Assembly: GCF_015351405.1 (NCBI RefSeq)
Contig: NZ_JADKMY010000002.1
Span: 310,001-374,000, forward strand
Direction: 5' to 3'
DNA: 64,000 bases
Source of the DNA: Corynebacterium suicordis DSM 45110
GTDB lineage: Bacteria > Actinomycetota > Actinomycetes > Mycobacteriales > Mycobacteriaceae
Shown one piece after another: positions 8,748-17,129 of the stretch; within the stretch, counting starts at the first letter, position 1, and every line of letters starts with the position of its first letter. The position numbers and the translations under genes were made by a program. The notes beneath the pieces were generated by a model that ran no database searches, had not been told where the DNA came from, and saw only the letters and a program-made list of their open reading frames with translations.

Positions 8748-9287
8748 CTACTGGCCAGCGACAGCACCCGCAAAGACATCCTGATTTACGGACAGTTCCC
8801 TGCCATCGCCCTCTACGGGCGCTGAGCTACGAAGAGCTTCCGGGTAAGAATCCTCATCCGGCTGCTGGATTGTCTGCTGACTTGATTGCTGAGCTTCCTG
8901 TGCCCGCTTCGCCTTATCTGCCAGCACGGTCACTTCCCGCTGGTTCAAATCCGGCCCCACATAGGATGCCCGCAGGCGAAGAATACTGCGGGTCTCCTCC
9001 CTGCCCAGATGATCGGTCACCGTCCAAGAAGACTGCACCATCCGACCATAGGCAATCACCGGATACCCCTTGTGCAGGGAAGCGAAGACGTTTTGCCCCA
9101 GACGATCCCAACACTGAACCTGGAAGAAGGAGCTATCGCCGTCCTTCCACTCGCCATCCCTGTCCTTGTAGCTGTGGTTCGTGGCCACGCGGAACTCCAC
9201 CACGTGTGAGTTTTCCCCGACCTGCTTCCACTTCGGATCGCTGGCAATGCGCCCCGCGATGAACATTTGTGCCTGATCCATACTCAT
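8748..9287 (-). CDS. ssb2: Single-stranded DNA-binding protein, second paralogue (SsbB type)
   Basis: OB-fold protein of 179 residues. Residues 1-115 form the SSB domain (MFIAGRIASDPKWKQVG, SHVVEFRVATNHSY, SSFFQVQCWDRLGQNV, KGYPVIAYGRM). A Gln-rich, low-complexity tail follows (EAQQSSQQTIQQPDEDS). The tail ends VFAGAVAGQ and lacks the acidic DDDIPF-type tip that recruits partner proteins in housekeeping SSB, so this is probably the paralogue linked to competence, stress or plasmid ssDNA rather than the essential SSB. The ATG at 9287 has GGGGAGG 7 nt upstream; a second ATG two codons later is also possible. It stands alone. Confidence 0.88.
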   Translation of the reverse strand: MSMDQAQMFIAGRIASDPKWKQVGENSHVVEFRVATNHSYKDRDGEWKDGDSSFFQVQCWDRLGQNVFASLHKGYPVIAYGRMVQSSWTVTDHLGREETRSILRLRASYVGPDLNQREVTVLADKAKRAQEAQQSSQQTIQQPDEDSYPEALRSSAPVEGDGRELSVNQDVFAGAVAGQ

Positions 9288-9394
9288 GATGTGGCCTCCC
9301 CGCCCCTAGATTGTCATTCGCCCAAGGCTTGTCCTCGAACCGAATGTCATCCACCTTTTCATGCCCCCAGCAGCATCAACGGGCTGCAAAGGTA

Positions 9395-9441
9395 AAGCCT
9401 GTGGAGCTAACCGCGAGGAAGCTCGGGTTATCCACAGGCTT
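9395..9441. promoter_or_regulatory. Long hairpin containing a perfect DnaA box
   Basis: AAGCCTGTGGA pairs with TCCACAGGCTT (11 bp), and TAACC/GGTTA extends the stem after a 2-nt bulge. The right arm includes TTATCCACA at 9428-9436, an exact DnaA box, about 140 bp upstream of the ssb2 start. The hairpin also sits 60 bp after the ctaG/copD stop and may end that transcript, although its T-run is short. Confidence 0.5.
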
Positions 9442-9503
9442 GAACGAGAGGGATTGACAGCGGGAGATACGCAGTTTGGCGTCGGGGAAAAAGAAGAAAA
9501 CCG

Positions 9504-11759
9504 CTAGTGGCGATGCTGCTGCCGGCGCTTGTAACGTTCCGAATGGAAGGCACCGGAGACGTCGTCCTTGTGGTAATCGGACTCGTAGTAATCGTGGGCG
9601 GAAGAATCGGATTCGCCAGAGGCCAAGCCCGCCAGCATGCGGTTATATGCCTGCAGATCCTGCTCGCCGGTGCGCTCCTCCTTGCGGTCGTGCCGCTCGG
9701 ACTCCCGCTTGTCTGAACGCGCCCACTGCACACCGTGCGCGATGGTGACGATGATCAGGGGAAGCTCACCGATTGCCCAGGCCACACCGCCGCCGACCAA
9801 CTGCTGATGCAGCAGATCCACGGGGAACGGCAGATCCAGGGACTGGTAGAACTCCTGGTTCAGAGGCACGCTCATCTGCATCATCGCGATGCCAAACCAC
9901 GCGTGGAAAGCAGTCACCGCGAGCAGGGTGAGCATGGTGGTGAAGTGCGAGAGTTGGCGAGGGGCGGCGTCCACACCAATGATCACCCAGTAGAACAGGT
10001 AACCCGAAATGATGAAGTGAATCATCATGAACAGGTGCCCCGCGTGCTCGGAGGCCATCACATCGAACAGATTCGAGAGGTAGAGGTAGTAGAAACCGAC
10101 CGCGAACTGCACGCCTGCCACCACGGGGTGGGTCAGGAAGCGGGACACGGGGTTGTTGATGAACACCACCAGCCACTCGCGCGGTCCCGGTACGCCATTG
10201 CGGCCTGCGGTGGGCAATGCGCGCAGGAGGATGGTCATCGGGCCACCCAACACCCAGAAAATGGGGACTGCCATAGAGAGCAACATGTGCTGCAACATGT
10301 GCGGCCCGAACATGGCCATCGCGTACATGCCCAGGCCGGAGCTGGTGGAGAGGAAGAGGATGAGGTTGCCGCCGGTCCACCACAGCAGACGCGAGATGGG
10401 CCACTCAATCTCCCGCTTGCGCAGCGTGAAATATGCCCACATGTAGATGGCTTGCAGCAGGATGGCGCCGGTGCCAAACACCAGGTCAAAGCGCCAGTGC
10501 GTGAGATAGACCAGCAGGCTCGGCGGCTCGGTCAGGGTGTAACCAAGCAGCACATCCTGGCGCGTGAGATCCAGCTGTTCCTGCAGCGGTGGCGGGATGC
10601 GGGACAGGGAAATCGCCACGCCGATCGTGGCCGCCATGACCAGTAGCTCCACCACTGCCACGCGCACGAACGGACCACGTTGCTCCGCGGTGGACTCGCC
10701 ATTGGGGCCAGCCAACTTTTCCAAGGTGGGAATGATCCGCTTGCGATGCCACCAGCCAAACCCAGCCAGGGCCAGCAACAATACGGCCTTGGTGGTGACA
10801 ACCAATCCGTAATTGGTGGTGAACCACTCGGAGAACTTCACGCGCAGTGATGCATTGATGAGACCAGAAACCGCCACACCGATGATGGCGCACAAAGCGA
10901 GGAAACTGTAGCGCTTCACCAGCAGCGGCAGGTGTGGGCCGCGACGCTTCGCATGAGCGATGAGGGCCAGGAGCCCACCCACCCACAGTGCGGAGAGAAT
11001 GATGTGCCAGAGCAGCGAGTTCACACCGAAATCGTGATTACCACCGCTGGCGGAGTGCCCCTCCAGGGCAATGGGAATCAGAGACACGATGGACAGCGCG
11101 AGGAAAACAGGCTGCCAGATCCAACGCCGTGTAAACAACGAGGAGATCGACGCCACGAGTGCGAATATCGCCACCCACTGCCACGCCTTAGCTGCGGAAA
11201 CCTGCTCCAGCGCCACGCCCCAGTATTCAATCTGAATAGATTCCCGCAGTGGCGAACCGGATACATCGGAAAGACTCAGCGGGATCATCATCACCGCGCA
11301 CACTGCCCAGAGGAACATGCTCCACGTACCCGTGCGCGCCGCCCGGAAGCCATCTAAGTCCAGGTAGCCATCCTTCCGCGGGGGCGTGCCGAACGCGGAC
11401 ATCAGGAACCCGCCCACGCCCACGCATGCCAGAAACGTGCCCATTGATCGGATCAGCGGCAGGCCGAACGTGGTGACCTCGCCAGGATCGGGGATGCCCA
11501 ACACCGCGAGCGATTCCCCCGTGAAGGAGAAACCGATGATCCCGCCCACGATCCCTGCCGTGAGCACCGCCAAGATATAGACCAGCGCTGGCGAGGACAT
11601 TTTCGCCGAGCCGCGCTTGATCTCAGGCGCGTTTTCGGGCGGTTGCTGCGCTGATTTTTGGGCAGCTTCCTGCCCTTTTTTCGACGCCAAGCCACGCGCG
11701 TCCTGCTGCGTATCCGCTGGCGTATGGGTTTCTGCCGGGTTGGGGCTCTGATCAGGCAT
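9504..11759 (-). CDS. CopD-CtaG fusion membrane protein (copper handling / cytochrome c oxidase assembly)
   Basis: A 751-residue polytopic membrane protein. After a hydrophilic Ala/Gln-rich N-terminal tail (~50 residues), residues ~60-370 carry the CopD copper-resistance region (LWHIILSALWVGGLLALI). Residues ~400-700 carry the CtaG/caa3-type assembly region (GMYAMAMFGPHMLQHMLLSMAVPIFWVLGGP, with His/Met ligands likely for copper, and HLFMMIHFIISGYLFYW). The His/Arg-rich C-terminal tail is cytoplasmic. The fusion is standard in Actinobacteria and is thought to deliver copper for oxidase assembly; ctaD lies 30 kb away. The ATG at 11759 has GGTAAG upstream; a GTG seven codons earlier is less likely. 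Confidence 0.9.
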   Translation of the reverse strand: MPDQSPNPAETHTPADTQQDARGLASKKGQEAAQKSAQQPPENAPEIKRGSAKMSSPALVYILAVLTAGIVGGIIGFSFTGESLAVLGIPDPGEVTTFGLPLIRSMGTFLACVGVGGFLMSAFGTPPRKDGYLDLDGFRAARTGTWSMFLWAVCAVMMIPLSLSDVSGSPLRESIQIEYWGVALEQVSAAKAWQWVAIFALVASISSLFTRRWIWQPVFLALSIVSLIPIALEGHSASGGNHDFGVNSLLWHIILSALWVGGLLALIAHAKRRGPHLPLLVKRYSFLALCAIIGVAVSGLINASLRVKFSEWFTTNYGLVVTTKAVLLLALAGFGWWHRKRIIPTLEKLAGPNGESTAEQRGPFVRVAVVELLVMAATIGVAISLSRIPPPLQEQLDLTRQDVLLGYTLTEPPSLLVYLTHWRFDLVFGTGAILLQAIYMWAYFTLRKREIEWPISRLLWWTGGNLILFLSTSSGLGMYAMAMFGPHMLQHMLLSMAVPIFWVLGGPMTILLRALPTAGRNGVPGPREWLVVFINNPVSRFLTHPVVAGVQFAVGFYYLYLSNLFDVMASEHAGHLFMMIHFIISGYLFYWVIIGVDAAPRQLSHFTTMLTLLAVTAFHAWFGIAMMQMSVPLNQEFYQSLDLPFPVDLLHQQLVGGGVAWAIGELPLIIVTIAHGVQWARSDKRESERHDRKEERTGEQDLQAYNRMLAGLASGESDSSAHDYYESDYHKDDVSGAFHSERYKRRQQHRH

Positions 11760-11897
11760 AGTCTTACCGTACCGCTCCACCCGATGTATTCCACCTTCGT
11801 GTGGCGTGGCATACTTTATGGGTATCGCCTACCGGTTCGACCGCTCAATCCAGCGTGTTTGTGCAACGGGAATGTGACGGGAAACAGTGCGATTGCA

Positions 11898-11970
11898 GCC
11901 TCCGTAGCTCAGTGGATAGAGCAGTGGGTTTCTACCCCACGTGCCGCGGGTTCGATTCCTGCCGGGGGCA
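11898..11970 (+). tRNA. tRNA-Arg (anticodon TCT)
   Basis: Full cloverleaf: acceptor GCCTCCG/CGGGGGC, D-arm AGCTCAGTGGATAGAGC, anticodon stem GTGGG/CCCAC with loop TTTCTAC (anticodon TCT), T-arm GCGGGTTCGATTCCTGC. Discriminator A; CCA is not encoded. Confidence 0.95.
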
Positions 11971-12039
11971 CAATTTTCAAAGGGGCGGGGTTACGCGCGG
12001 AGTGCCAAGCTCCTCGCTCAGCAATTTCGTTGAGCTGAC

Positions 12040-12429
12040 CTATTGAGCGGCCTGCTCCTCCACCCAATTCATCAGTGCGCGAGCCGAAGGCACCGCAGAT
12101 TCCCCCATTTCCGTGAGCGCGTAGACCACCCGCGGTGGAGTCTCGGGATGTGAGGTTCTAGTCAGCATTCCCAATCGGGTGAGCATCGCGAGGCGCTGGG
12201 ACAGCACCTTCTGGGAGATGCCTTCCACCATGGCTTGGATCTCTCCGTACCGCTTTCCCCCATCAGCCACGGACATGAGGATGAGCACCACCCAGCGGTC
12301 TGCAATCTCCTTCAGCAGGTTCTGCGCCGTGAAGGATCGGGTGGCCGATCCCGAATTCAGCGGACCCTGAGTGAGCGCACTAGGAGTGATGATCCCGCCG
12401 CTCAGATCCGGATCTACAAATGCTTTCAT
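12040..12429 (-). CDS. HxlR-family winged-helix transcriptional regulator
   Basis: A small DNA-binding protein of about 129 residues. The HxlR domain is clear: LKEIADRWVVLILMSVADGGKRYGEI (first helices), ISQKVLSQRLAMLTRLGMLTR (recognition helix), and the wing PPRVVYALTEMG. HxlR proteins often sense aldehydes, quinones or redox state. The ATG at 12429 (MKAFVDPD) is chosen because the inverted repeat and probable promoter lie just upstream; a TTG at 12486 would add 19 residues and cover the repeat. It diverges from the SDR gene at 12683, its most likely target along with itself. Confidence 0.85.
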   Translation of the reverse strand: MKAFVDPDLSGGIITPSALTQGPLNSGSATRSFTAQNLLKEIADRWVVLILMSVADGGKRYGEIQAMVEGISQKVLSQRLAMLTRLGMLTRTSHPETPPRVVYALTEMGESAVPSARALMNWVEEQAAQ

Positions 12430-12442
12430 AGAGGAAAGGTTA

Positions 12443-12466
12443 TCAACTGAACCCGTATTTAGTTGA
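12443..12466. promoter_or_regulatory. Candidate autoregulatory operator of the HxlR gene
   Basis: TCAACT and AGTTGA form a 6-bp inverted repeat with a 12-nt spacer, 14 bp upstream of the preferred hxlR start and within the divergent intergenic region shared with the SDR gene. The position fits an autoregulated site; the consensus of this regulator is unknown. Confidence 0.35.
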
Positions 12467-12517
12467 CGAATCTCATACTTTCCCAAAATTCTTCTCGGCG
12501 GTCCACGCGCAGTCTAG

Positions 12518-12550
12518 GCCCAGTCCACGCCCAGCCCACGCCCAGCCCAC
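12518..12550. repeat. Three tandem 11-bp repeats (GCCCAGYCCAC)
   Basis: Three consecutive copies; copies two and three are identical, and copy one has T in place of C at position 7. They lie between the HxlR and SDR genes, with no obvious reading frame. Confidence 0.8.
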
Positions 12551-12682
12551 GCGCTCCTCCACACTCTCCCCGCTCTCACTCAAAGCGGTCCCCAGGCGCG
12601 GTAACGTGGGGGAGAAATATTTGGGCTAAGAACTAGCCTCAGTTAAATCAGACGCATCAGCCATTTTTTAGGAGTACGAGCC

Positions 12683-13513
12683 ATGACTGAACCAAACACC
12701 CCGGAGATTCCCGCACCCAGCGCGAATAGCTATGCGGTCATAACCGGCGCATCTTCCGGAATTGGCCGCGCGCTTGCCCTGGAATTGGGTAAGCGGGGCC
12801 ATAACCTCATCGTCGTGGCCCGTTCAGCCGGGCCCATGGAAGAGATCGCGGCTCAACTTCCCAACGTCGATGTGCAGGTACGCTCCGTGGATCTGGCCAA
12901 TGTGGAGGCGCGCACCGGGTTCATCCAGGAGCTCAAGCGCACCGACGTGCACATCATCATCAACTCTGCGGGCATCGCCACCTTCGGCAATTTCATTGAT
13001 TTGGATTATGAATACGAGCGCGCCCAGTTCGAACTGAACGCCACCGCGCTGTTCGAGCTCACCGCTGCAGTGATCCCTGGAATGGTGGCCCGCGGCGAGG
13101 GTGGAATCGTCAACGTTGGCTCTGCAGCCGGCAACATGGCCATCCCGGGCAACGCCACCTACGTGGGCACCAAGGCCATGGTGAACACCTTCACCGAGGC
13201 GCTGCACTATGAGCTCAAGCCCGCGGGCGTGACCTGCACCTTGCTGGCTCCCGGCCCCGTCCGCGAAGAGCGCAAGGAATCCGACAATCTCACCGAGGTG
13301 GACGATGCCGTCCCAGATTTCCTCTGGACCACCTACGAAAGCTGCGCGGTGGACACCCTCAACGCCCTGGCCAAGGGCAAGCTCCGCGTGGTTCCCGGCC
13401 CACTGTCCAAGGTGATGAACTTCGTCTCCACCTACACACCTCGCCGCGTCACCGCGCCGATCATGGGCAAGTTCTATTCCAAGATGGCAGCCGAGGAGGC
13501 AGCAAAAAAGTGA
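12683..13513 (+). CDS. Short-chain dehydrogenase/reductase (classical SDR)
   Basis: NAD(P)-dependent oxidoreductase of unknown substrate, 276 residues. The Rossmann start [14 protein letters not shown] (TGxxxGxG), NSAG (residues ~95), and the catalytic Ser-Tyr-Lys set are visible: serine in [10 protein letters not shown], tyrosine and lysine in ATYVGTKAM. The C-terminal part ([17 protein letters not shown]) is basic and may touch the membrane. The start has AGGAG 9 nt upstream. The stop overlaps the GTG start of orn by 4 nt, so the two are translationally coupled. It diverges from the HxlR regulator. Confidence 0.88.
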   Translation: MTEPNTPEIPAPSANSYAVITGASSGIGRALALELGKRGHNLIVVARSAGPMEEIAAQLPNVDVQVRSVDLANVEARTGFIQELKRTDVHIIINSAGIATFGNFIDLDYEYERAQFELNATALFELTAAVIPGMVARGEGGIVNVGSAAGNMAIPGNATYVGTKAMVNTFTEALHYELKPAGVTCTLLAPGPVREERKESDNLTEVDDAVPDFLWTTYESCAVDTLNALAKGKLRVVPGPLSKVMNFVSTYTPRRVTAPIMGKFYSKMAAEEAAKK

Positions 13514-14142
13514 GCACCCCGAACCAAATTTCCAAGCAGGATCGCATCGTCTGGGCAGATTGTGAGATGACCGGGCTGGATCCGGATCGTCACGTGTTGG
13601 TGGAAATCGCCGTCATTGTTACCGATGCCAACCTCAATCCCCTCGATGAAGGCATTGACCTGGTTATTCATGCGTCGGAAGAAGAGCTGGCGGAGATGGA
13701 TGATTTCGTCACCAAGATGCACAACAGCTCTGGCCTGACTGAGCAGATCCGCGAGTCGAAGATCTCCCTGCAGGATGCGGAAGCCCAGGTGGTGGAATAC
13801 CTCAAGAAGTACGTGCCGGTGTCCGGCATGGCTCCCCTGGCTGGAAATTCCATTGCCACCGACCGCACGTTTATCACCCGTTACATGCCTGACCTGGATG
13901 GATTCCTGCACTACCGCATGATCGATGTCTCCAGCATCAAAGAGCTGGCCCGCCGGTGGCATCCCCGGATTTACAATGGCCAGCCGGAGAAGGGCATGGC
14001 GCACCGGGCTCTCGCGGATATCCGCGAATCCATTCGTGAGCTGGCGTTTTACCGCGAAGCACTGTTCGTCAGCGAATCTCCCGATGCAGAATCCATCAAG
14101 ACCGCTGCCACCAAGGTGGCCCAGGATTTCCCGGTGGATTAA
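13510..14142 (+). CDS. orn: Oligoribonuclease
   Basis: DnaQ-fold 3'-5' exonuclease that finishes RNA decay by degrading di- and short oligonucleotides, including pGpG-type products. The 210-residue protein shows the DEDDh motifs: DCEMTGLD (first acidic pair), the [11 protein letters not shown] region, [10 protein letters not shown], and [11 protein letters not shown] with the catalytic histidine. The GTG start overlaps the SDR stop (GTGA). The C-terminal ~30 residues are an alanine-rich extension beyond the E. coli protein. The gene ends about 120 bp before tRNA-His. Confidence 0.95.
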   Translation: MSTPNQISKQDRIVWADCEMTGLDPDRHVLVEIAVIVTDANLNPLDEGIDLVIHASEEELAEMDDFVTKMHNSSGLTEQIRESKISLQDAEAQVVEYLKKYVPVSGMAPLAGNSIATDRTFITRYMPDLDGFLHYRMIDVSSIKELARRWHPRIYNGQPEKGMAHRALADIRESIRELAFYREALFVSESPDAESIKTAATKVAQDFPVD

Positions 14143-14230
14143 GCGTCCGCTGGAGAATAACCCCCGCATATCCCAGTTTTTTGGATTGCGCGCAGCCGTG
14201 GTCTAACATGAACTTCGCTGCTTGAACAGC

Positions 14231-14249
14231 GGTTGGTGTTATACCAACC
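14231..14249. terminator. Possible weak terminator after orn
   Basis: GGTTGGT/ACCAACC perfect 7-bp stem with a 5-nt loop between orn and tRNA-His. There is no T-run, so its termination role is uncertain. Confidence 0.35.
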
Positions 14250-14265
14250 CAATTTCAATGGCAAT

Positions 14266-14339
14266 GGTGACTGTAGTTCAGCTGGTAGAGCACCAGGTTG
14301 TGATCCTGGGTGTCGCGGGTTCGAGTCCCGTCAGTCACC
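14266..14339 (+). tRNA. tRNA-His (anticodon GTG)
   Basis: Acceptor GTGACTG/CAGTCAC with the His-specific extra G at -1 (14266) opposite discriminator C (14339). Anticodon stem CCAGG/CCTGG with loop TTGTGAT, T-arm GCGGGTTCGAGTCCCGT. CCA is not encoded. Confidence 0.95.
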
Positions 14340-14524
14340 CCAAAGTTTTCTTGTGAAGCGGCGTTCTTCTGCGAGTATTCCTCGCCAGATGGGCGCCGCT
14401 TTTGCTATGCCCCGGTTTTCTCAAGCCCCCGGTTTTCCCAAGCCCCCGGTGCCCTCCGGGAGCCGTCCTGGCGCCGAGTACGCTGAAGAGAAACAACCCG
14501 TCCGCCCGCACACAGGGAGTTATC

Positions 14525-15064
14525 TTGGCGAATCACCCGCAGCAGCACCACCTCGAGGAGACGTTTCGCGATGTCTTCCGCGGTCACCCAGCGGGCGTCA
14601 CCCTCATCACCGCGTTGGTCGACGGCCAACCGGTGGGCATCACCGCCACCTCCGTGTCCTCCCTCTCCCTTTCTCCCCTGGCCGTGAGTTTTTCCTTCAT
14701 GAAGGACACCGGCTCGGCCGAAAAATTGTTGCGCGCCGAATCCCTTTTGATTCATTTTCTTTCCGACGCCCATGCTCATCTCGCCGCAGCCTTCTCCACC
14801 ACCGCAGAGGAGAGATTCTCCGAAGCCCAAGGCTGGATTTTCACCGAGGCTAGCGAGCCACACCTGCCTGATGCCCGGGCCACCATGCGCGTGCAGATCT
14901 CCGATACTGCCTGTTCAGGCGCGGCCACACTGGTGGCCGCTGAGGTGCTGGAAGTATCCACACCCACCACGGAATCCGCATTGCTATTCCAGGGTCACAA
15001 TTTCTTCAGCATGCGAAATGCTGAGCGGTTGGCGTCGGAAAAAGAAGAAAATCCGCAGGCCTAA
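14525..15064 (+). CDS. Flavin reductase-like protein (FMN-binding split barrel)
   Basis: About 179 residues, an FMN-binding split-barrel protein that may reduce flavin with NAD(P)H for a partner monooxygenase. Typical motifs: FRDVFRGHPAGVTLITALVDGQPVGITATSVSSLSLSP (flavin binding), SFMKDTGSAEKLL, and the C-terminal FQGHNFFSM. The TTG at 14525 is selected because GGGAG lies 6 nt upstream and the family N-terminus matches from there; the frame stays open ~40 codons further upstream without family similarity. The C-terminal codons (ASEKEEN) coincide with a copy of the recurrent GGCGTCG-plus-A-tract motif. A luciferase-like monooxygenase lies 2 kb downstream; pairing is speculative. Confidence 0.8.
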   Translation: MANHPQQHHLEETFRDVFRGHPAGVTLITALVDGQPVGITATSVSSLSLSPLAVSFSFMKDTGSAEKLLRAESLLIHFLSDAHAHLAAAFSTTAEERFSEAQGWIFTEASEPHLPDARATMRVQISDTACSGAATLVAAEVLEVSTPTTESALLFQGHNFFSMRNAERLASEKEENPQA

Positions 15065-15100
15065 CCGCCCAGCATGAAGGCTTGAACGAGACGAGAAGAA

Positions 15101-16309
15101 CTACACCGCGTCAGCGTTGCCGGCCTTCCAGGTCTTCCAGTCGATGTTCCAATCGCCGAGGCCATCGTTGCCGCTGAGGGTTTCGCCGGTGGTGTTCTTG
15201 ATCTCGATGGTGTCGCCGCGCTTGAAGTTTTGCAGGACCCACTGAGCATCAGCCTCGCTGGCATTCACGCAGCCGTGGGACTGGTTGGTGTTCCCCAGCG
15301 CCCAGCTCGCCCACGGTGCGCCATGCACGTAGATGCCCGAGTAGCTCAGCTGGGTGGCGTAGTTCACGTCCGTCACATAACCGCCCTGAGCTTCCGAGAA
15401 ACCGAAGGTATTGGAATCCATGGTGAGGCGTTCATGCTGGTCACCCACCTGATAGATGCCGTTAGGGGTGGACCAGCGGCCACCGTCATGACCCAGGGAA
15501 ACCGGGATGGTCTTGATGACCGCACCGTTCTTGTAGACGGTCATGGTCTTCTTGTTATCGTCCACCACGCCATGCATTGAATCACCAATGGTGAAGTTCG
15601 CGGAGCGGTCGACCTCGCCGTACACTCCCCCGCCGAGGTCATGACCGTACAAATCGGCCTTCACGCTGACCTTCGTGCCTGGCTCCCAGTAATTTTCTGG
15701 GCGCCAGCGCAGGGCTTGATTGGAGATCCAGTAGAAAGCGCCTTCCACCTTTGGGGTGGTCTCGATGGAGATGAGATCCTCCACGGCCTGGCGATCCGTG
15801 ATGGGAGTATCGAACTGGAAGCTGACCGATTGCCCGGTTCCCACGGTGGAGCCATCCAGTGGTGAGAGTGACGCATTGGTCTGACCTGCTGGAACTTCCG
15901 TGGTGAAGGTGGAGTTCAGCTTGTCATCCTTGGTGCTGGCGGTCAGCGTGTAGGAGCGACCATAGCCCAGCTTTTGCCTGGCCACCCACTTCTTGCCGTC
16001 CTCTGACTTCTTGCCTTCGACCTCAAGGCCGGCATCGTTGACGAGCGAGACGTTTTCCAGCTTCTCCCCGGAGGAAACGGTGAGGAGATCTCCGACAGAC
16101 GCTGCGGTATCGCCATCCTTCACGTTCACGGTGATTTCGGAGGACTTCTTCGAGTCCTCAGGCTTGCTCTCCGTGGTGGTGGATTCAGTGGTGTTGTCAT
16201 TGGTATCGATGGTGCAAGCAGCAAGGCTGAAAGCAAGACCCGCGGTAGCCAGGATCGCGGCCGCACTACGCCCATTCCGCGCAGCCGAAGTGGTGGTGAA
16301 AAAACGCAT
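15101..16309 (-). CDS. L,D-transpeptidase lipoprotein (YkuD domain)
   Basis: Cell-envelope enzyme that makes 3-3 cross-links in peptidoglycan. The 402-residue protein has a signal peptide with lipobox LAAC (AFSLAACTIDT), then a Thr/Ser/Glu-rich linker. Two Ig-like domains follow (ITVNVKDGDTAASVGDLLTVSS and the segment through about residue 230), then the YkuD catalytic domain with HGAPWASWALGNTNQSHGCVN, where His and the cysteine of SHGCVN are catalytic. This architecture matches LdtMt2-type enzymes. ATG at 16309 is preferred (GGAGAG 2-6 nt upstream); another ATG lies six codons earlier. It is monocistronic. Confidence 0.93.
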   Translation of the reverse strand: MRFFTTTSAARNGRSAAAILATAGLAFSLAACTIDTNDNTTESTTTESKPEDSKKSSEITVNVKDGDTAASVGDLLTVSSGEKLENVSLVNDAGLEVEGKKSEDGKKWVARQKLGYGRSYTLTASTKDDKLNSTFTTEVPAGQTNASLSPLDGSTVGTGQSVSFQFDTPITDRQAVEDLISIETTPKVEGAFYWISNQALRWRPENYWEPGTKVSVKADLYGHDLGGGVYGEVDRSANFTIGDSMHGVVDDNKKTMTVYKNGAVIKTIPVSLGHDGGRWSTPNGIYQVGDQHERLTMDSNTFGFSEAQGGYVTDVNYATQLSYSGIYVHGAPWASWALGNTNQSHGCVNASEADAQWVLQNFKRGDTIEIKNTTGETLSGNDGLGDWNIDWKTWKAGNADAV

Positions 16310-16329
16310 TACTCTCCAAAAATTCATGT

Positions 16330-16705
16330 AGTTGCGCAGCTAAACGCATAGATTCGCAGTCACCGAATCTTTCACTCCTAGTGACCATACTCGGGCGCAA
16401 GACAAAACCCCTTACGGAATCGCAAACCGAAACCCAACTGTTATCTTGGAGTTTCTGAGCAAACTCTCAGGCGGGTTTTCGGGTTGGTTTGGGGTTGGTT
16501 TCGGGTTCGTTACACGGTTGGTCGGTAGCTATTTGGCGGTTGTTTGGCCACTCGTGCGGATGCGGTGCTTGGTCGATCTTGAGTGCTCGGCCATACCTGT
16601 GAGACGCGCCTGAACAGGCGATTTGGCGAGAACGCGGAGTGCATATATAGTTTCTCTTCGTTGCGAACGAACACTCTGTGTCTCGAATGCAGCACGTGAA
16701 GAACT
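16330..16705. other. Intergenic region between the L,D-transpeptidase gene and tRNA-Lys
   Basis: No supported gene. It must carry the leftward promoter of the transpeptidase gene and the rightward promoter of tRNA-Lys (TATATA near 16642-16647 is a possible -10 element). A GT-rich stretch at about 16472-16525 repeats GGGTT-type units in a degenerate way; no longer structure was found. Confidence 0.6.
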
Positions 16706-16778
<73 letters not shown>

Positions 16779-16795
16779 CCAGTTTGGAAACATCA

Positions 16796-16826
16796 CCCCC
16801 ACCGGGATTACCTCGGTGGGGGTTTT
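16796..16826 (+). terminator. Rho-independent terminator of tRNA-Lys
   Basis: CCCCCACCG pairs with CGGTGGGGG, followed by TTTT, 18 bp after the tRNA. Confidence 0.9.
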
Positions 16827-16907
16827 GCGTATGCGGCATCAATATTCAGGCCGAAATGGCGCTGGAGTAGTGCCGAAATGATGCCCGCGAGGCTTCCCCC
16901 GCAGCTC

Positions 16908-17000
16908 AATGTCGCATTCCCGCCACTTTTTGCATTGCTGCTCTGCATAACCGCAGGTCGCAAAATCCGAATGTGCAAAAAGTGGCGGGAGTGCGACATT
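16908..17000. repeat. 93-bp element with 27-bp terminal inverted repeats
   Basis: The left arm (16908-16934) and right arm (16974-17000) are reverse complements at 26 of 27 positions. They run AATGTCGCA.. to ..TTTTTGCA and enclose a 39-nt spacer with no coding content. The whole lies in the ~350-bp gap between the tRNA-Lys terminator and the monooxygenase gene. It is too perfect for a chance structure and too long for an ordinary terminator; it has the form of a MITE or palindromic repeat element. No target-site duplication was evident. The rest of the gap (to 17129) shows no gene. Confidence 0.8.
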
Positions 17001-17129
17001 TGCCCGAAGTCACGCACCGCAGAACAATCCAGACCCGCGAAACCACACCAAGCCCAACCCGCCACCCAACCAACCAGTCACACAACACCCCAATGGAATG
17101 TAAACCGCGCCGCAGGCATTGTAGAGAGT

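Noticed and set aside
9735..10646. 303-codon + strand frame opposite the CtaG/CopD gene
   Set aside because: His/Gln/Arg-rich antisense shadow with no family resemblance.
16878..17129. 84-residue N-terminal extension of the luciferase-family gene
   Set aside because: The extension is encoded by the inverted-repeat element and has no family similarity.
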